In this document: positions 24,101-39,400 of the stretch, in pieces
How positions within the stretch are numbered: the first letter of the stretch is position 1
How the letters are laid out: each line of letters opens with the position of its first letter
DNA from: Watersipora subatra
Lineage: Eukaryota; Bryozoa; Gymnolaemata; Cheilostomatida; Watersiporidae
NCBI RefSeq assembly: GCF_963576615.1
Contig: NC_088712.1
Coordinates: 57,248,010-57,312,009, forward strand
DNA length: 64,000 nucleotides
Direction: 5' to 3'
The notes under the pieces: model-generated
Database searches by the model: none
Told to the model about the DNA's origin: nothing
The model's input: the letters and a program-made list of their open reading frames with translations, nothing else
Made by a program: the position numbers and the translations under genes

Positions 24101-27100
24101 GATAAGAAGTGTGTTTTGATACATTAAATGTGCATGGTTCTGATGTATTTTGACAGATGGATAGAAGATAAAAGTTTATGGACTAATAAAATAAAAAATA
24201 AAAAGATTAAACCTCACCTTACTTAAAATCATCATCAAACAAGTGAGTTGTTGGCAATGGTCCAAAAATGATCAGACACTTTTCAGAATGTAGTTTTACA
24301 TTGAAACACTTAAAAAAACTCATTTTAGTTAAAATCTTTGGGTCAGAGTACTTAGCTGTTGCTATCAAAATTTCAGGAAACCATTAACCACCATATATGT
24401 ATAACAGTTAGCTTAAAAATAAACTTTTACAAAATCTAAATAGATTATATCAAATAGTATCGGTACTTTTTCTATTATTTGTGTTTGTTTTGATGTTTGA
24501 GGTGATCTGACAACCAGGTGTTTCAAGAGTAAATTTGGCAAAACTGAATCGTGGTTAAAACGATCAGAAAAAAATTTGTTTTCAAAAATGAAGTCAATAG
24601 TTGTGTTTCCTGTTTGTCCCTTTCATTATGACATCAGCTACTTCGTTCAAGTTGCAGAGTTATTCATCTCTATTGACATATATTTTGTTTTGTATTTGCT
24701 CCTGATTGCTATAAAAATCCTCCAAATACCGCTTCAGATACATTTTATATAAGTTTCAAAACAGTTTAACTATAAGATAATTTAGGTTGATTAGAACTAG
24801 CCCAACTTGGTTTTCTAAATTTCGTGTAAACATACAAACATATAAATACCCGATGTTGATGAGACCACATATTTATCACTTATGAACAACATGCACAACT
24901 ACTGATATCATGCACAACTGCTGACAACATGCCCAACTGCTGACATCATGCACAACTGCTGACATTATTTTTAGAGGAGTCTGGTCATGAGTTTTTCTTC
25001 TGAGCAACTTACCCACGTTCAAGCTTTATCAATTTTTATTTTCAAACATCCTGACAGTAAACAATCACAATTAATAGGAAAATACTGATACTTTCTAATA
25101 AAATCTACAAAGATTTAGTTTAAGTTTATCTTTAAAAAGAGGAATCTAGGAGAGAATGTTGGCAAATGTGAAGTTTAGATCAGATGCAACTCTTTCTAGT
25201 CTTGTTTTAGAGCAAAGTTGAGAATAGATCCAGTCCAACAATTGTACAACAACACCTGCATAGTGTAGAACAACACCTGCATAGTGTAGAACAACACCTG
25301 CATAGTGTAGAACAACACCTGCATAGTGTAGAACAACACATGCATAGTGTACAATGACACCTGCATAGCGTACAACAACACCTGCATAGTGTAGAACAAC
25401 ACCTGCATAGTGTAGAACAACACCTGAATAGTGTACAACAACACATGCATAGTGTACAATGACACTTGCATAGTGTACAACAACACATGCATAGTGTACA
25501 ATGACACCTGCATAGCGTACAACAACACCTGCATAGTGTAGAACAACACATGCATAGTGTACAATGACACCTGCATAGTGTACAACAACACATGCATAGT
25601 GTACAACAACACCTGCATAGTGTACAACAACACATGCATAGTGTACAACAACACTTGCATAGTGTACAACAACACATGCATAGTGTGCAACAACACCTGC
25701 ATAGTGTACAACAACACATGCATAGTGTACAACAACACATGCATAGTGTACAACAACACCTGCATAGTGTACAACAACACATGCATAGTGTACAACAACA
25801 CATGCATAGTGTACAACACTGTTGACCACTACGTAGATAATTTGATTATCAAAAAGATCATTAGTACCAGCTTGTTTGTATTTTAGTTTTTTACCATTCC
25901 TACTTTGGTTTTATTAAACATTTCCCAAGGATCTTGTCTAGATGTTTCTATCTCTCGGTAAGACCATACCAGAGGTTTACTAATTCTCATGTGTTAGACT
26001 TGCACTCCAAAACCTTGACCACTTCAGAGAAAAAGAAACACTTGAAACCTTATAAAAAGTATCTAATGTCCATTTAACAAAAAGGAAAAATAAAGTGCAA
26101 GCTGATAGACTAAAGTTTTTTGAGACAATTTTAAAGAAGTAAAAACGTAAGAGATCGGAAATTGTATCAACTACAGATTATAGTAATATTATAAGATTAA
26201 GTGAGATTAACCACAGATTATACTAAATCTTCAAGTTGACTATCTTTCACACAAAAAAATTAATGCTTAGATTCAGTTGAGAACTTTATTTTTGTTATTA
26301 AAAAGCTGGATAGTCGTTACATCAATAATGTATTACTAATACTGTCCCGAATTTAATACAAAACGAATTTTGTTTGTCAAAATTTGTCAGTTTTCTTGTG
26401 ATCTAAGCTTACCTGTGGCTGTATTGTAAAAAGATTTGAACATATAGGTTGATGTAAATTAATCGCTGACATTGATCATAAAGATTTGATCACATACATG
26501 TAGGTTGACGTAAATGAAAATATTGCAAAACTATTTCTACGTAATGTTACAAAATACATCGTTTTAATCCTACGACCGAACACGAGCGAAGCAACTGTTT
26601 GGGAGCTTTATGATGAATGCATATGCGCACACAACTCCCGAAACATTATCCGTCATCGGCTGTTACCAAACCCTTGTACCGAAATCCAACCAAAAAATTT
26701 AACCATTTTTGTGTAGAGTCATTTCAGTATAATAATGATGCAAAAACACATATAAACATATTTAACTATGTTACCAAGTCTTTGAAAGGTTGACGCAATA
26801 TCCTAAAACTAACTCATCTGATCGGATTGTACATAAATAGACAGATTAATTTGACTTAAAATTGCCATAAAAACTTGACAAACCTTTTTAAATCAAAATT
26901 AAGACCGGCCAACAAAACGCCGATAAGGCTGTCTGACAGAAAGTAGAACCATTGAGTTGCGCGCATTTCACGAACAAAACATGCACATTTCACCAGACTA
27001 TGGCATTGTCCAATTGCCGAAGGTTTCTGTAATTAATGTAGAAGTACTGAAAAGTAATCGTTTCTTTTTTGCCGATTCTACCGGACTCTGAAATTTTGGA

Positions 27101-30100
27101 TACTTATAATGAGTACTTTGGTATTCCAACTGATGTCCAGAGCAGTGAAAGTAAAGGAAATGACGATGATATTTTTCTAACAATTCTTAGAAGATTATTA
27201 CAATATTTAATTGTAAAAATAATTATTCGATTTTATACGATTATTATAAGATTTAGTTATAAGAATAATCATTTGAATATACAAGATCAAAGTATATAGT
27301 AACCGATAGTGTGCATTATGTTACTGTTATTATTTTTCTAAAAATTTTGTTGATGAAACTGCGGCTGTGCCCAATATCACGGTACTGCCAAGTCGTTTTT
27401 AATATGTGCAAAATTAAGTAATAGGCTTACATTTTTTTATAGATATACATCTATTTCTATGACAACCAGCTAAAATCTGTGTGGATTTTTGAATTTAGCA
27501 TAATTTTTTAGATATAAATACAGAAATCTAGATAAATATCACAACTTCTTGATATTGGTTGCTATGACCAACGATATACAGCCCCCCAGCATGTGTATAT
27601 TACACAGCAGCTTGCCGTTTTACTTCTAAAATTGCATTTCTCCTATTTCAGGGAAGAGATATAAACATATAATCCTTTCCTTTCATTATTGCTGTTTGTT
27701 GTACATAATAACACCCAGTACATTACAGCTACCATTGCAGTTCTCCTATTGCACTGCAGTGCCATTTGACCGCTAATATCGCATTTCTCAACCGGCAGTA
27801 CCCTTTCTTTTTCCATTATCACTTTGGTCGTGGGCTGTATGAAAGAAGAATTTCTAGTCTATTGTTTTTTTTTTCTAAAAACATTAATATTCTCCAAGCA
27901 TACCATATCAATAATGAATCTTAAAATCACATTTTTAACAAACACAGCGCTCTCTAGATTTAATATCACAGCAAGACCAGAGCACAGCCAAATGTACAAA
28001 AGGAGAAGTTTGTTTTTACAAGAAAAAGAAGCTTCACTCTTCAAGTAATAGTCTTTGTTCGCAGTTATTCTTCAAGCACAGAAAGAGTTATGATTTTAAT
28101 GTAGCACACTAAGGCAAATAGCTTGAACATTTTTATAAGTCACATTGGTCAGTCGGTCATATATACACAATAATTGTATTTTTTTCTAACTTTTGGAAAT
28201 AATTTTTATTAATCTTCTTTCTATTACTGCCATTTTAAATTTGTTTTGCTTTATTTGCTTGCAAAATGTGAAATTGTATTGCACATCATCAATTAAAGAT
28301 TTAATTTTATAATTTAAATATCATTATATAATATAATATCATAATATAATATAATATCATTATATCACACATAAGCCAAGTGCATGCCTCATTCTAAATC
28401 ACCAAAATTGCCCATAACCAGCTGAACTTGTTCAACGTATGTATAAAACTTTTCCGTAATGAGCTGCAAAAATTGTCCTATTGGTAAACCTACAATAAAT
28501 ACGACACTTTTAAAAAATGAGAAATGAATTGAATTACTTACCATATCTACTGGTGGTTTTGTAAGAATCAAAAATGTCCTTGAGGTCAATTCCATGGCCT
28601 GAGTGAGAAAAGGTTTGTCTGATCAAAGAGTGGCCAAATCGGAATGCTGCAGTTGAAAACTCAGCCCTGTTGAAAGATTGTTTGGAGTTGTTTGTTCACA
28701 TTTAATGAAGAATTCGACTACTACTTTTGCAGCCGTACTAAAAATTTTTTTAGATAACTGAAATTTAGTGGACTTAATTAAGAAAAAATTGAGTTGTAGT
28801 TTTTTTAAATCACTCATGTCTGAAGTCAGTATATTAATCTATTATTATACATATGTAATGTTATATAATGCAACATAATATAATATATTATAATGGAATA
28901 GAATATAATATAATACGAAATTATATCATACAGCATATTAGCATATAGTGACAAAAAATGTTGTTAATATACTTGCTCTTTATATTTAAAATTAATGATT
29001 TTTCTTAAATTTCAATACTAATGAGTAAAAAGATAACTCTTTACAATTCTAGTAACCAAAACTTAAAAGGTTTGATGCCAGTTTTCTAGCATGTAAGTGA
29101 TGAATTTTAATTTTAGTACCGAGAATTATGAAAATAAATTTTTGCGGTGGCATTGATAAGTGAGAAGACAACTTCTCACATTTTACATAAACAATAAGAA
29201 AAAGAATATTACATACGACATACACTAAATTTGAACTCATGGATTCAGTTTGTCAGCCAAGCATACTACAATCTGCATTACTCGATTGCCTCGCAACCCT
29301 TTGAAATAATTATAAATATTACTATTACGCATGATGGTCTGTCATGGTGCACCAGATCGGACTGCCAGGGTTACTGTCTCAATCATTATAAAACTTGCAA
29401 ATGAAGACTTGCTAAGTAGTTTTTGCATCAATTTACTTCGCTTCACTAATAGTATTTAGAATTCCGGACTTTCTGCGTTTTCACAATAAATTCATTGTGC
29501 TGATTTGCTTCTATAGGACTCAAAAACTAGCCTTTTCTACTTGCAGCATGCCAGTTACTTCGACAGATAAATTATTCAGTAGAGATCTACATCAACTTAC
29601 AAATAGTTGTCGAATATGTAAAATAAAAAGTATATTATACCTAATTTTAACATAATGTCTTCAAGTACCATTATTTACATAAAAATTTCATTTTATCTGA
29701 AGACATTACTGTTTAACTCACATAACTGATGTATCCACACTAGAAGAATAGCCTGAGAACCTGCCACGTTCCAACAAAGAAAGACCATAGCGCCGCATAT
29801 ATTGAGGTCCAATGACTATAGGAAGAAACTCATCATAGGTGATTCGCTGCATGATGGCTCCAAGAATCTTTCTTCCAGTCTAAAAATTTTTACAGACCTG
29901 TATGGTTATGGTAAATAACTCCAACCCTGTCATTTTTTCATCATCGAACAAGCAACCAATCTTTAGTGAGTAAATGTTCATTCAAAGATAGGAAGTTAAG
30001 CTGAAACAGCAGTGAGTAGAAGCAGAATGTTTTTATAGTAGAGACCCGCGTGGTTGTGTGCTAAAATCTTTTTACCTCCAATGAGGAGAGTTTAGCTAAG

Positions 30101-30345
30101 TATTATTGACTCGAATCCATCAGCAGTAAGTGTTGCTGTCATGTTCAAATCCTCTCACAGCAAATGTCTTGGTGCTGATTTAGCGAAGCGAAATGACGTC
30201 ATACGCATTTAAATGTTACTATCTTTATAATTTGGAGTGGATACAACTCCGAATCCATTTGAAGCATGGAAACGCTCTGAATCCCAAAGCTGAAAAGCAT
30301 ATAAGTAGACTCAGATATATATATATATATTTATATGTATATATA

Positions 30346-30401
<56 letters not shown>

Positions 30402-33400
30402 ACAGACCTGGTAGAGTTGCTCATCGTTCCAGTGAGGGTTGAGGTCTGCTAGCTGATCTACCATGTTGTTGTGCTGACGCAGCATCAGAGTGTGAACACT
30501 TGTTAAAGCAGCTGTAATTAAAAACATATCACTGAAGAAAGAGAAGCTCCATTGAATATTTTGTATTGTAGGACCTGGCTCTGGTAGAGATACAAGATTC
30601 TCTGATAACTGCAGCCTCTAGGTTGATCTTACAGGCCGCTAAGATTTTGTGTTAAAAAAGCATTTAATTTCATTAGGCATTAAATTAAATATTGAAAAGC
30701 TATGTATTATGTAGACTTATTATATCGCACTATTCTATGTTAAATTTATGTGAATTTTGTTTTGTATATATTCTATAATTAATTAGTAGATTATTTTATA
30801 CTACACAGCATTACATCATGTCGCAGTATATGATAAATTATTATATACTTTTACAGCATATTGCATTAAAGTGTATCAGGTTCCATTTTACTTGTATTAT
30901 ATTACCTTTTACATTGTATAAGAAAACATACATACATAATATATTGTATCATCCTGCTTAACGTAGTGTATACGCTTATATATTACATTTCGCAGTATGA
31001 CACAATAGGATATCATTTGATATTATATTATGTTGCATAATATTGCATAAAATTATATATACATGTAACAAAACATTATATATATCATATATAATAACAT
31101 ATTATAGTATATAATAATATATATTATTTATAATAGAATATTATATTACACGGTATTAGATTATAATATATTACACTTTTAACATATTATGTTATAAAGT
31201 ATTATACGATATTGCAGTATATTTTGTTGAATAGTATTATGTCATGTTATCTTGGTTCATATTGTACCATTTTATAGGTAACTTCTATAAGAATTATTAA
31301 ACTTCAGCTAATTACCACCAACTCTCTAGATAGCTGTTACAGTTGTTTTTTTTTCAAGGAAGGAGGAAGAGCACAACTCCAAGTTAGACATTTTATGAAA
31401 CAGTACATGGTATCATACTATAGTATACACATGCAATATCACATTATTTTATTTTATAACTGCTAAATTTTGCTATACTAAATTAAATAATATTATATAA
31501 TCGTAGGCAATGTCTTTTTTGTCAGAGTTTCGAATTTTCGGGAGTAAAATTAAGCGCTTGTAGCCAGCCACAAAGATTTGCATTTGGGCTATCAATTTAG
31601 TCAATAAGAAACAGGTCTGAAGGGTGTACTGCGCAAGACGGCTGGAATGATTTGATTCTGGTTTTAGCTGTAAATAAAGCAGCTGCAACATTTACATGCT
31701 CCTACCTAACAACATGTGTTGACTTTATACTCAACTGTTGAAGTGAGCTCTAGAAAAATTATTTTAGCCCTGTGTACATATAAATAGCATGACTGAGTGC
31801 TGAAATTTCTCTACTGGCTGTTTGGTAGCACAGGAGAAGGCTTATAGCTGACTTTTATATAGCTTTTAGATTATAGATTTTTTTATAGCTATTTTTTATA
31901 GCTGGCCATGCAAAAAGATGCATTGAATTGTGATTTCATAATTAGTTTGAGAAAACATCTATAAGTAACATACAATGTACTATAATATGTATATGCTCAC
32001 AGCACTCGAAGGTGAACTTACACCATTGATGTGCTGCTGATGAAAATATTATCAATATAAAGTTAAGGCAGCAAGCTACAAGTTGATGTAAGTTTTGCCT
32101 TTGTAGGCCTACACAGTCTAGAGATATAATAGCTTGAATAAGATCCTATCTTGGAATGATCAGATTCATGCAAAAGTGTGATTATGACATCTATATAGTT
32201 GCACTTCAGCAAAGAGACCAGAGAGAATAGAAATGCGTAACGTCGCAACTATCCAATATCAATAACAAAAGATACAACCAGCCGCGTAACTAGTGACTTC
32301 TGTAAATAGTTTTCTTTTGAGTGTTTTTATCGAGATCAAGTTTTGTCGATTTTAATCTAGAAACATCCTAGCACTCAGACCACCCCAAACATCAAAACTA
32401 ATATTAAAAATAAAAATAATGATAAAAATACTAATAAGTTAATCTTTAAACTACCTAATACTATTGATCAAATAACACGCATGTACTCGTATGTAGACAA
32501 GTCGATGATCAGTTATAAAATGGGGTGTGTCCACCATACTTCAATGTTGCTGTTTTAGGAAACTAGCTTGTCCCAATTATACAGGCGCAGACCTTTGCAG
32601 TCTAGTGTGCCATGAGAGATCATCAAAGGTAACATTAAAGCATAGCTAGTAAATTTGTGCACAAATATTCAAAAGGTGGTCAATTGGCACAGGTGTTAGA
32701 GAGTCTGAGTATGCGTCCCATAAAAAAGCTATTTTTCAACCAATTTTCTAACCCCGTGGTTCAACTCACAGACAGACAGTTTCCTAATTATAGTACAGAT
32801 ATAAAACACAAGTGATATTTTATGTCTGCTCATTTGATATATTGTATTATTTTATGGGTGAAGTTCATCACTGCTAAAGGCCCCTTTAATATGATTTGTG
32901 GATGTGGCGATGCATTTATGACGGAAATATATATATTTCCAATTAACTCTTACGTGATTAATTTTAGCATTAATTACTTTAGTGAATTTTATGAGAGAAG
33001 CAGCTGTGAACTCGTGGTCTAACACGTATTTCCTGTAACTGGCAGGTTGAAAGTTAAAGTCTCAGAAAAGGGTAACCAATGAGGCATTCCACAGTTAAAT
33101 TGCAAGCTTTGTCAAATCAATACTTGAGTCTGTCCACTGACAGTCTGGAGCTTAACAAGTAATCAAATGCACTTTTACCTAAATGGAAATTAGAAATTGA
33201 TTAAGATCTACATGATTTCAATCTTTATACAATCTTTATAGCTATAAGAGCCATTTTGACCAGTCTATCAAAAGCCATAATCAAAGGTTGGAAAAGAATG
33301 CCTCATACAGGATTCAACAAAAGGACATTCAGCATCACAGTTTGACACCTCTACACCTAGACTAGTTGTCTGCCTTCAAAGATGTCTGCCCTCAGCACAT

Positions 33401-36400
33401 CAAAATAACTGTGTAAGTTCTTACTCTCCACGCTTTATCGGCATGCCTAACGATCACTCACGGCACTTGCGACTTTCAGGGTTCAAGTATATAGTAGAAA
33501 TACTCTTATGGGTCATTTTTTCTCCCACGAGTTCCAAGTGAAAAAAGGATATTTTCAAGGCTAACTATAGAGCTTTTGCTTTTCAAATCAAATTTGAGAA
33601 CTTGCACCAACTCGAATCTTTATGTTATATAAGATTTCTTACATAATTAGGTTATAAAAGTGTCCATTGTGTTCAATTTCCTAAGGAACCAGTTTTTATG
33701 TTATGTCTACAGGTAGCATAGACAATTATTTCATTTATACAAAGCAATAAAACGTTATATACCAACTACTATGGGTCATGTCAGAGTTGTGTTTCCAATA
33801 TAACCCCAATAATACATAATCACTAAACAGAGAAAGCTACGCTGTGGCTGACCTTGTTCACTGTTTCTAACATCTCCTGATGCGTATCGACATTCTTCTC
33901 TACCTCTGAAGCAATCTCTAGGGTTTCTTTCTGCATCTGGCAGTCTCTCTTTGCCATCTCGATCTCTCTGCAAAAGGTTTTGGCAAAAACAAAACTTCAA
34001 AACATATTCAAAGATTCCTGAAAAGTACTTTACTAAAGGGTAATATATAAAATTAATGATCTTTATTGATCGCAGTATAATAAATGTTTCCTAAGTCACC
34101 TGACTGCACATCAGTTGGTACTTTAGCTTATCCATGAGCTTAAATTAACAACCAACGAAACTATATTAAACAGAATTGTTAACATTCCTATTTTTTCTTG
34201 TAACTTGTTTACACATACCTCGGATCTCAGCCTCCCTCCCACATAGCTTCGGAGAGCTTGTGCTCTCTGAGTGGTGCTGCCATACACCATAGAGGCATCT
34301 ATGTAAGAAGTCAGGTCATTCATCTGGTATCTCTGAACTACAAAAATGATGGAAGTTAAGGTACATTATCAGCGCCAATCTCTGGCAAAGGAAACATTAT
34401 ATGGTCCTTACAGAAGCCTCGTATCGATTGTCTGGACTCTTGATCTCTAATTGATCTATCTTTAATGTTGCAAGTGAATCATTTTGACCAGTTTTAGGAA
34501 AATTGACTGCAATAATTATGAAATTCAAGTGGATCTCTATTTTTAAGAATTTTTTTAAAGAGTACTTTTTATTAAAGCCCAGAATGGCACCAACCTGTCC
34601 TTAGCATGAACCAGTCATTCAGGACAAACCAAAAGCACTTCAAAAAGTCTACAAGTTTGTACTAAAACCGACTAACTTTTTCTCATAACCTATGCTGTAG
34701 CATATTTCTACCTGTCTAGGTTGCAGCAGTGATTGAATTTTAGATAAAGATAAGGCTGAAAGTTTAGATAGCTAACTAAAAGTGTATTTTTTTATCAAAT
34801 TTTATAATAATGTTCACCTTTTGATACAAATATTATTTCTCAACCAGTTGAAAGATCCCGAACTATTTAGGTGTCAACAAGATTTTATGTAAAAGATAGC
34901 TGCTGAAGACCTTTATTAAAATAACACACTGCGATGTGTTGGTTTTTTTTAGGATTGTCAGTAGTTGAAAGGAGTCTACTTTTTGTTATCATAAACTTTC
35001 TCAAATGCCGTGGGAAACATAAAAATGGCTGGTATAATTTTGTTTTGTCATCACTCAAATCAGTTTAAATGGCCTTTGTAGTTTTTAGCTCATCTGATTC
35101 TCTGACCTGAACAGGTTTGAAATGTAGCAAATTTGGTGTGAGGTTTTAGGTACCTATGCAATACTTGGTTGACTACAGTATTGGTAAATATACTTTTAAT
35201 CCTTACAGTTATCTAGTCTCTTTAACACTTTGAAGGTAGGACTCAAGATAGTTGGGAGAGTTTTTGCTTACCTAATCCTAATTTTGCATAAATTCCTTAT
35301 GTTATGCACGTTACATTATGCACGTTACGTTATGCCTGTTACGTTATGCATGTTACGTTATGCATGTTTCCTAAACTTTTGTGAAAGGAGTTATAAGTTA
35401 TAGGAGCGTCTACTGTATTATTTCCTATGAAACAAATTTTTATATTACGTCTGAAACTACACGAAAATACACGTCCAAATAAACTCGGTCATGCTGTTTC
35501 GTTTTGCTTTTTTGGCATATTCAGTTTATGTAGAATTATGAAATCATTGTCACTGTGTATATATTATGCTTTCTGTGTAATTTCTAAGTTTATGGTTGAA
35601 TGAACTATTAGTTCTTGAGATATCGCCATCATGCTGAACGTACTTCTAATCAAATGAGACACAAAAATGGCTGCTGACAGAACTTTAGTTTCTAATGACA
35701 AACTGACTGAAATTTTTATTATTGAAAAATCAAAAATACTCAAAACTAAAAAGCTTCTCTTTGGCAACAAGAGCTTTGCACTCAAAGTATTTGTATTATT
35801 TTCTATTAATAAAAAATAATATTTGTTACTAAGATAATGATTTTAAGACACTGCATCTGATAGATTATGTATATTATACCTAATCTATCAGATGCAGTGT
35901 ACTAAATTCATTATCTTTACACAGCTATCTCTGAAACATCACTTCTTTGAACGGATGTGAAAAATATTACTTTATTTGATTGCAGATCTCTTCATTGAGT
36001 TCTACAAGCTTGTAGCCTCAAAAATTTAATCAGCTTAGAGAAGCTGTGCTAGCCCAAGTACTTTCACAGTTGATGAGAAATTGTTAGTATGGGTGGGGAT
36101 CAGAGAGCCCGCTTGTATGTACAAGAGTGGGCTTCAAATGGTTAAACCTTTAGATCTACTAAAAAGTAGCATTCTTAGATACTTGTTGCCTATTCTGAGA
36201 AAACAGAACACCAGGAAAAATCGATTAAAAAAATTTGTTACTAGGCAACTAAATAATATTTGTCTTGTAATTAGACAAACTTCAATCAGAAAGTAAAATA
36301 TTTCATTGGTTTATGTGTAGTGCAGGTGCTCAAAAAATATTAGATAGCTTTACGTAAGACAAATAGTAGCTATCATAAGTGGTAAAGTTGTTTTTAACGC

Positions 36401-39400
36401 CTCCAACTGGTTAAATAATTACCTAATACATTTAGACTCATTAGTAACCTAAGCAACGCTGCAATACATGTCGTTAGTTCATTCACCTGGTTGGTTAGGA
36501 AACCCTGGAACTGGTGCAGATCTCAAGAATGGAATGCAACTTCTTCTGTAAATTGGATCATTGGTTGTAGAGATCGGAAAACATTCTTTAAGACTGTCTC
36601 GGTAAAGCTCAGGAGACGCCTCACAACACTGTGTCCTGTTGATATAAATTAGCGATTTTTAAACTGGGGCTGATCGAACCGTTGGGGTTCAGTAAATCCG
36701 TCCGGTTGGAGGCCTCTCAAAGACAACAGTAGAAATCACACTGATTTGAGAGGCCATGTCTTTATGAAAAGATAGGTAATTTGTAGTGAGTTCATGCATT
36801 GTGATGGTCTTGTTCTTTGAACACAGTGAGGTTAATGCACAGTAAGTCCGTCTTGGTAGAGGCCTCTCAAAGACAACAGCGGAAGACACACTGATTTTCA
36901 AGGTCATGTCTTTATGAAAGTTTTATGCATTGCATTGGTTTTGTTCTTTGAACACAGTGAAATAATTGCACAGTTGATTTTGTGTGCCAGTAAAACAGAT
37001 ACCTTTCTTAAATGTGAAAAAAACCATATTGTATTTTTCAATAAAAATGGTTGGGTGAAAGGGCATATGAAACGGGTGATTTCAGTACGTCTATTAAGGT
37101 TAAGAACCAATGATATGGAAGTTCTGAGTAGAATGCAATTGTAACATTGTTTTGTGAACAGACTTTTAGCATCGATAATCTGACTGATCAGATATATTAA
37201 ACTACAAAAAAGAGATACTGATAAGATAAGAGATACTGATCAATATAACTAGTGTTCTTTATTTTTTGTTTTCTGTTTATTACTGATAGTAGCTTTGAGT
37301 TTAAATTCAAAGAAACCGTAACAGGTTCATTTTAGTCTAGAATCCTTCAAATTATGGTCTTTTTTGCTTAGTTGTAGATGTCTTAAATCCCAAAAAAAGA
37401 AATAAAAATAGACAATAATTTCTAGCTGTGTTTTTATCATAACGTAAATCGACATATTTGCTGTATCGGATTATATTGATTAGCATACTTATTGGCATCT
37501 TCACCCCCTTCTCCTCCTGATTCTGGACTCAGCGCTATGTCATGGTCTATAAACTGGCCAAGGTTCATAAGGAGACTAGAGAAAGCCGTGCTCGTGTTGC
37601 TCGTAGTCATGTGAACACTGAGAGACACTCTCCGAGCTGTTGGAAGGATAGACTGGGTGTAGTAGTACATCTGGCGGGGTGAACTCAGACCTATAACAAA
37701 TATTCATTCTTTTTGGTTACTTTTAAGCGACTGTGGTAAATAATGTTTAAGAGTTTATAATAACTAACTTGCAGAAGATCTCAGGAGCTCACCTGCAAGA
37801 CAGAGTTTCAAAACATTATGGTTGTTGATACTGTTTTTATTAACTGAAAATAAAATTAATAATTATGTAGCTATGAGTCTGCAGCTTCAGTACCTGTTTT
37901 CATTTAAAGGGAACAGCAAGAGAAGACAAGTCTTTTTGTAGATCTGGTTCCAAATGCTAAACATGTTCCATATGTTTCCATATGAAAATTCTAAATGCAT
38001 TCAAATACATGTAGTTTTACGCCATAGTGTGTGAATATTATGACATAGGCTGGAAAATTTGAAGGCGAAAAGTTTTGGACATGCAACAACAGAATTTCAT
38101 TATTGAGAAGAGAAACATCGAATTTGTCTAAAATTTTGGACTGTACCTAGTTTTTATTTGTATAATACTAACTTTGTTATCACACTAAACTTCTTTAATA
38201 TATATGGGTGATTAATATATGATTATATGGTGAGCGGTCTATATTGACTTATATATGGTGGTATATAGGTGATTGTACATATATGTACAATCACCTGATG
38301 AACTGAACACAAAATCTCTATTTCTCAACACATCTCCAAATGTTTTTGTGTCTAGCACACATGTAGGTTGTCTGATCATTGAAGAATTTTCTAGTATACC
38401 TACCATCTTGGTACTTTTGTAGTGTCATTCGATGAAGAGGTGTTTTAGCTGCTCCTATCCAAGGGTTGTGTATGTTATTGCAAGTTCCATCCATCGTTCT
38501 GAATACAGAGTTGTAGTCGCACTGGGGTGTCTTACGAAAAGGGTTCTCATGAGCTAAAATAAATACGACAATAACAATAATGAAAGGTCTTTCAACGCTG
38601 GTTCCTACACAACAATAACAAAGCGTCAGTTTCTCTTTGGCCTGGAAGGAGGGAAGGGAGAGGGAGGGAGTTACTTTGATTTTATTTCAAATGCTATTTG
38701 CCAACAACCTAAATATTAGAAAGGAAACAGTCCTATGTTTCAGAACCTAAATCAATATTTTTTTGTATTGTAGCCATCAAGCTATACCCATATTGTATGT
38801 GTCACATATATAGCGATAGAGAAATAAGCAAAAATACAAGCAAGCTCATTTTTGTATTTTGCATCAGATGAAATATTGATTAACATATTAGCATTTTACA
38901 GCAAGTGTCCAAGAACTTTTTTCTTTCATCTGCCATACATGCTGTAGAAGATTGCCCACAGCATGTTCTGGAAGATGGCCCACATGCATGCTGTGGAAGA
39001 AGGCCCACAGCATGCATGTGAGTTTTTAGCACACATCGCTACACTGCTTCCATGACCACAACCCATAAATGCGTCCATTGATGACTGCTATCTTTAGTGC
39101 TTGCGAAGGTAGTTTCTATTTAGAAATATTGTGGCACATTGATATGGAATACAAAAGGTGTAAGATTGTCATTTTAACCTGGCAATGCTTTTCACACTAA
39201 ATAAGCTGGAGACAACCCACGGATCACTGGCAGTTCCCGCTTACAACTCTTCCCTCTTGCGAGAATATTTTAATATCAGATAAAATATTCTCGCATACTA
39301 TATTAATATGCGAGAATATTTCAACTGATGGTAAAATATTTGATGTTAACTATATTAACATATAGTTAACATCAAATATGTTAACCGATTTGATTATTGT

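Noticed and set aside
25146..25886. Long overlapping open frames on both strands (up to 227 codons)
   Set aside because: All are translations of the 21-bp minisatellite, whose unit length is a multiple of 3 and lacks stops. Several frames are equally open, so there is no coding evidence.
27069..27299. Plus-strand open frame with acidic start inside peroxidase intron 11
   Set aside because: No splice sites of quality, AT-rich second half, no recognised family. Probably chance.
30225..30407. IYIYIY run at the end of an open frame containing peroxidase exon 9
   Set aside because: Translation of the intronic TA repeat past the donor at 30407.
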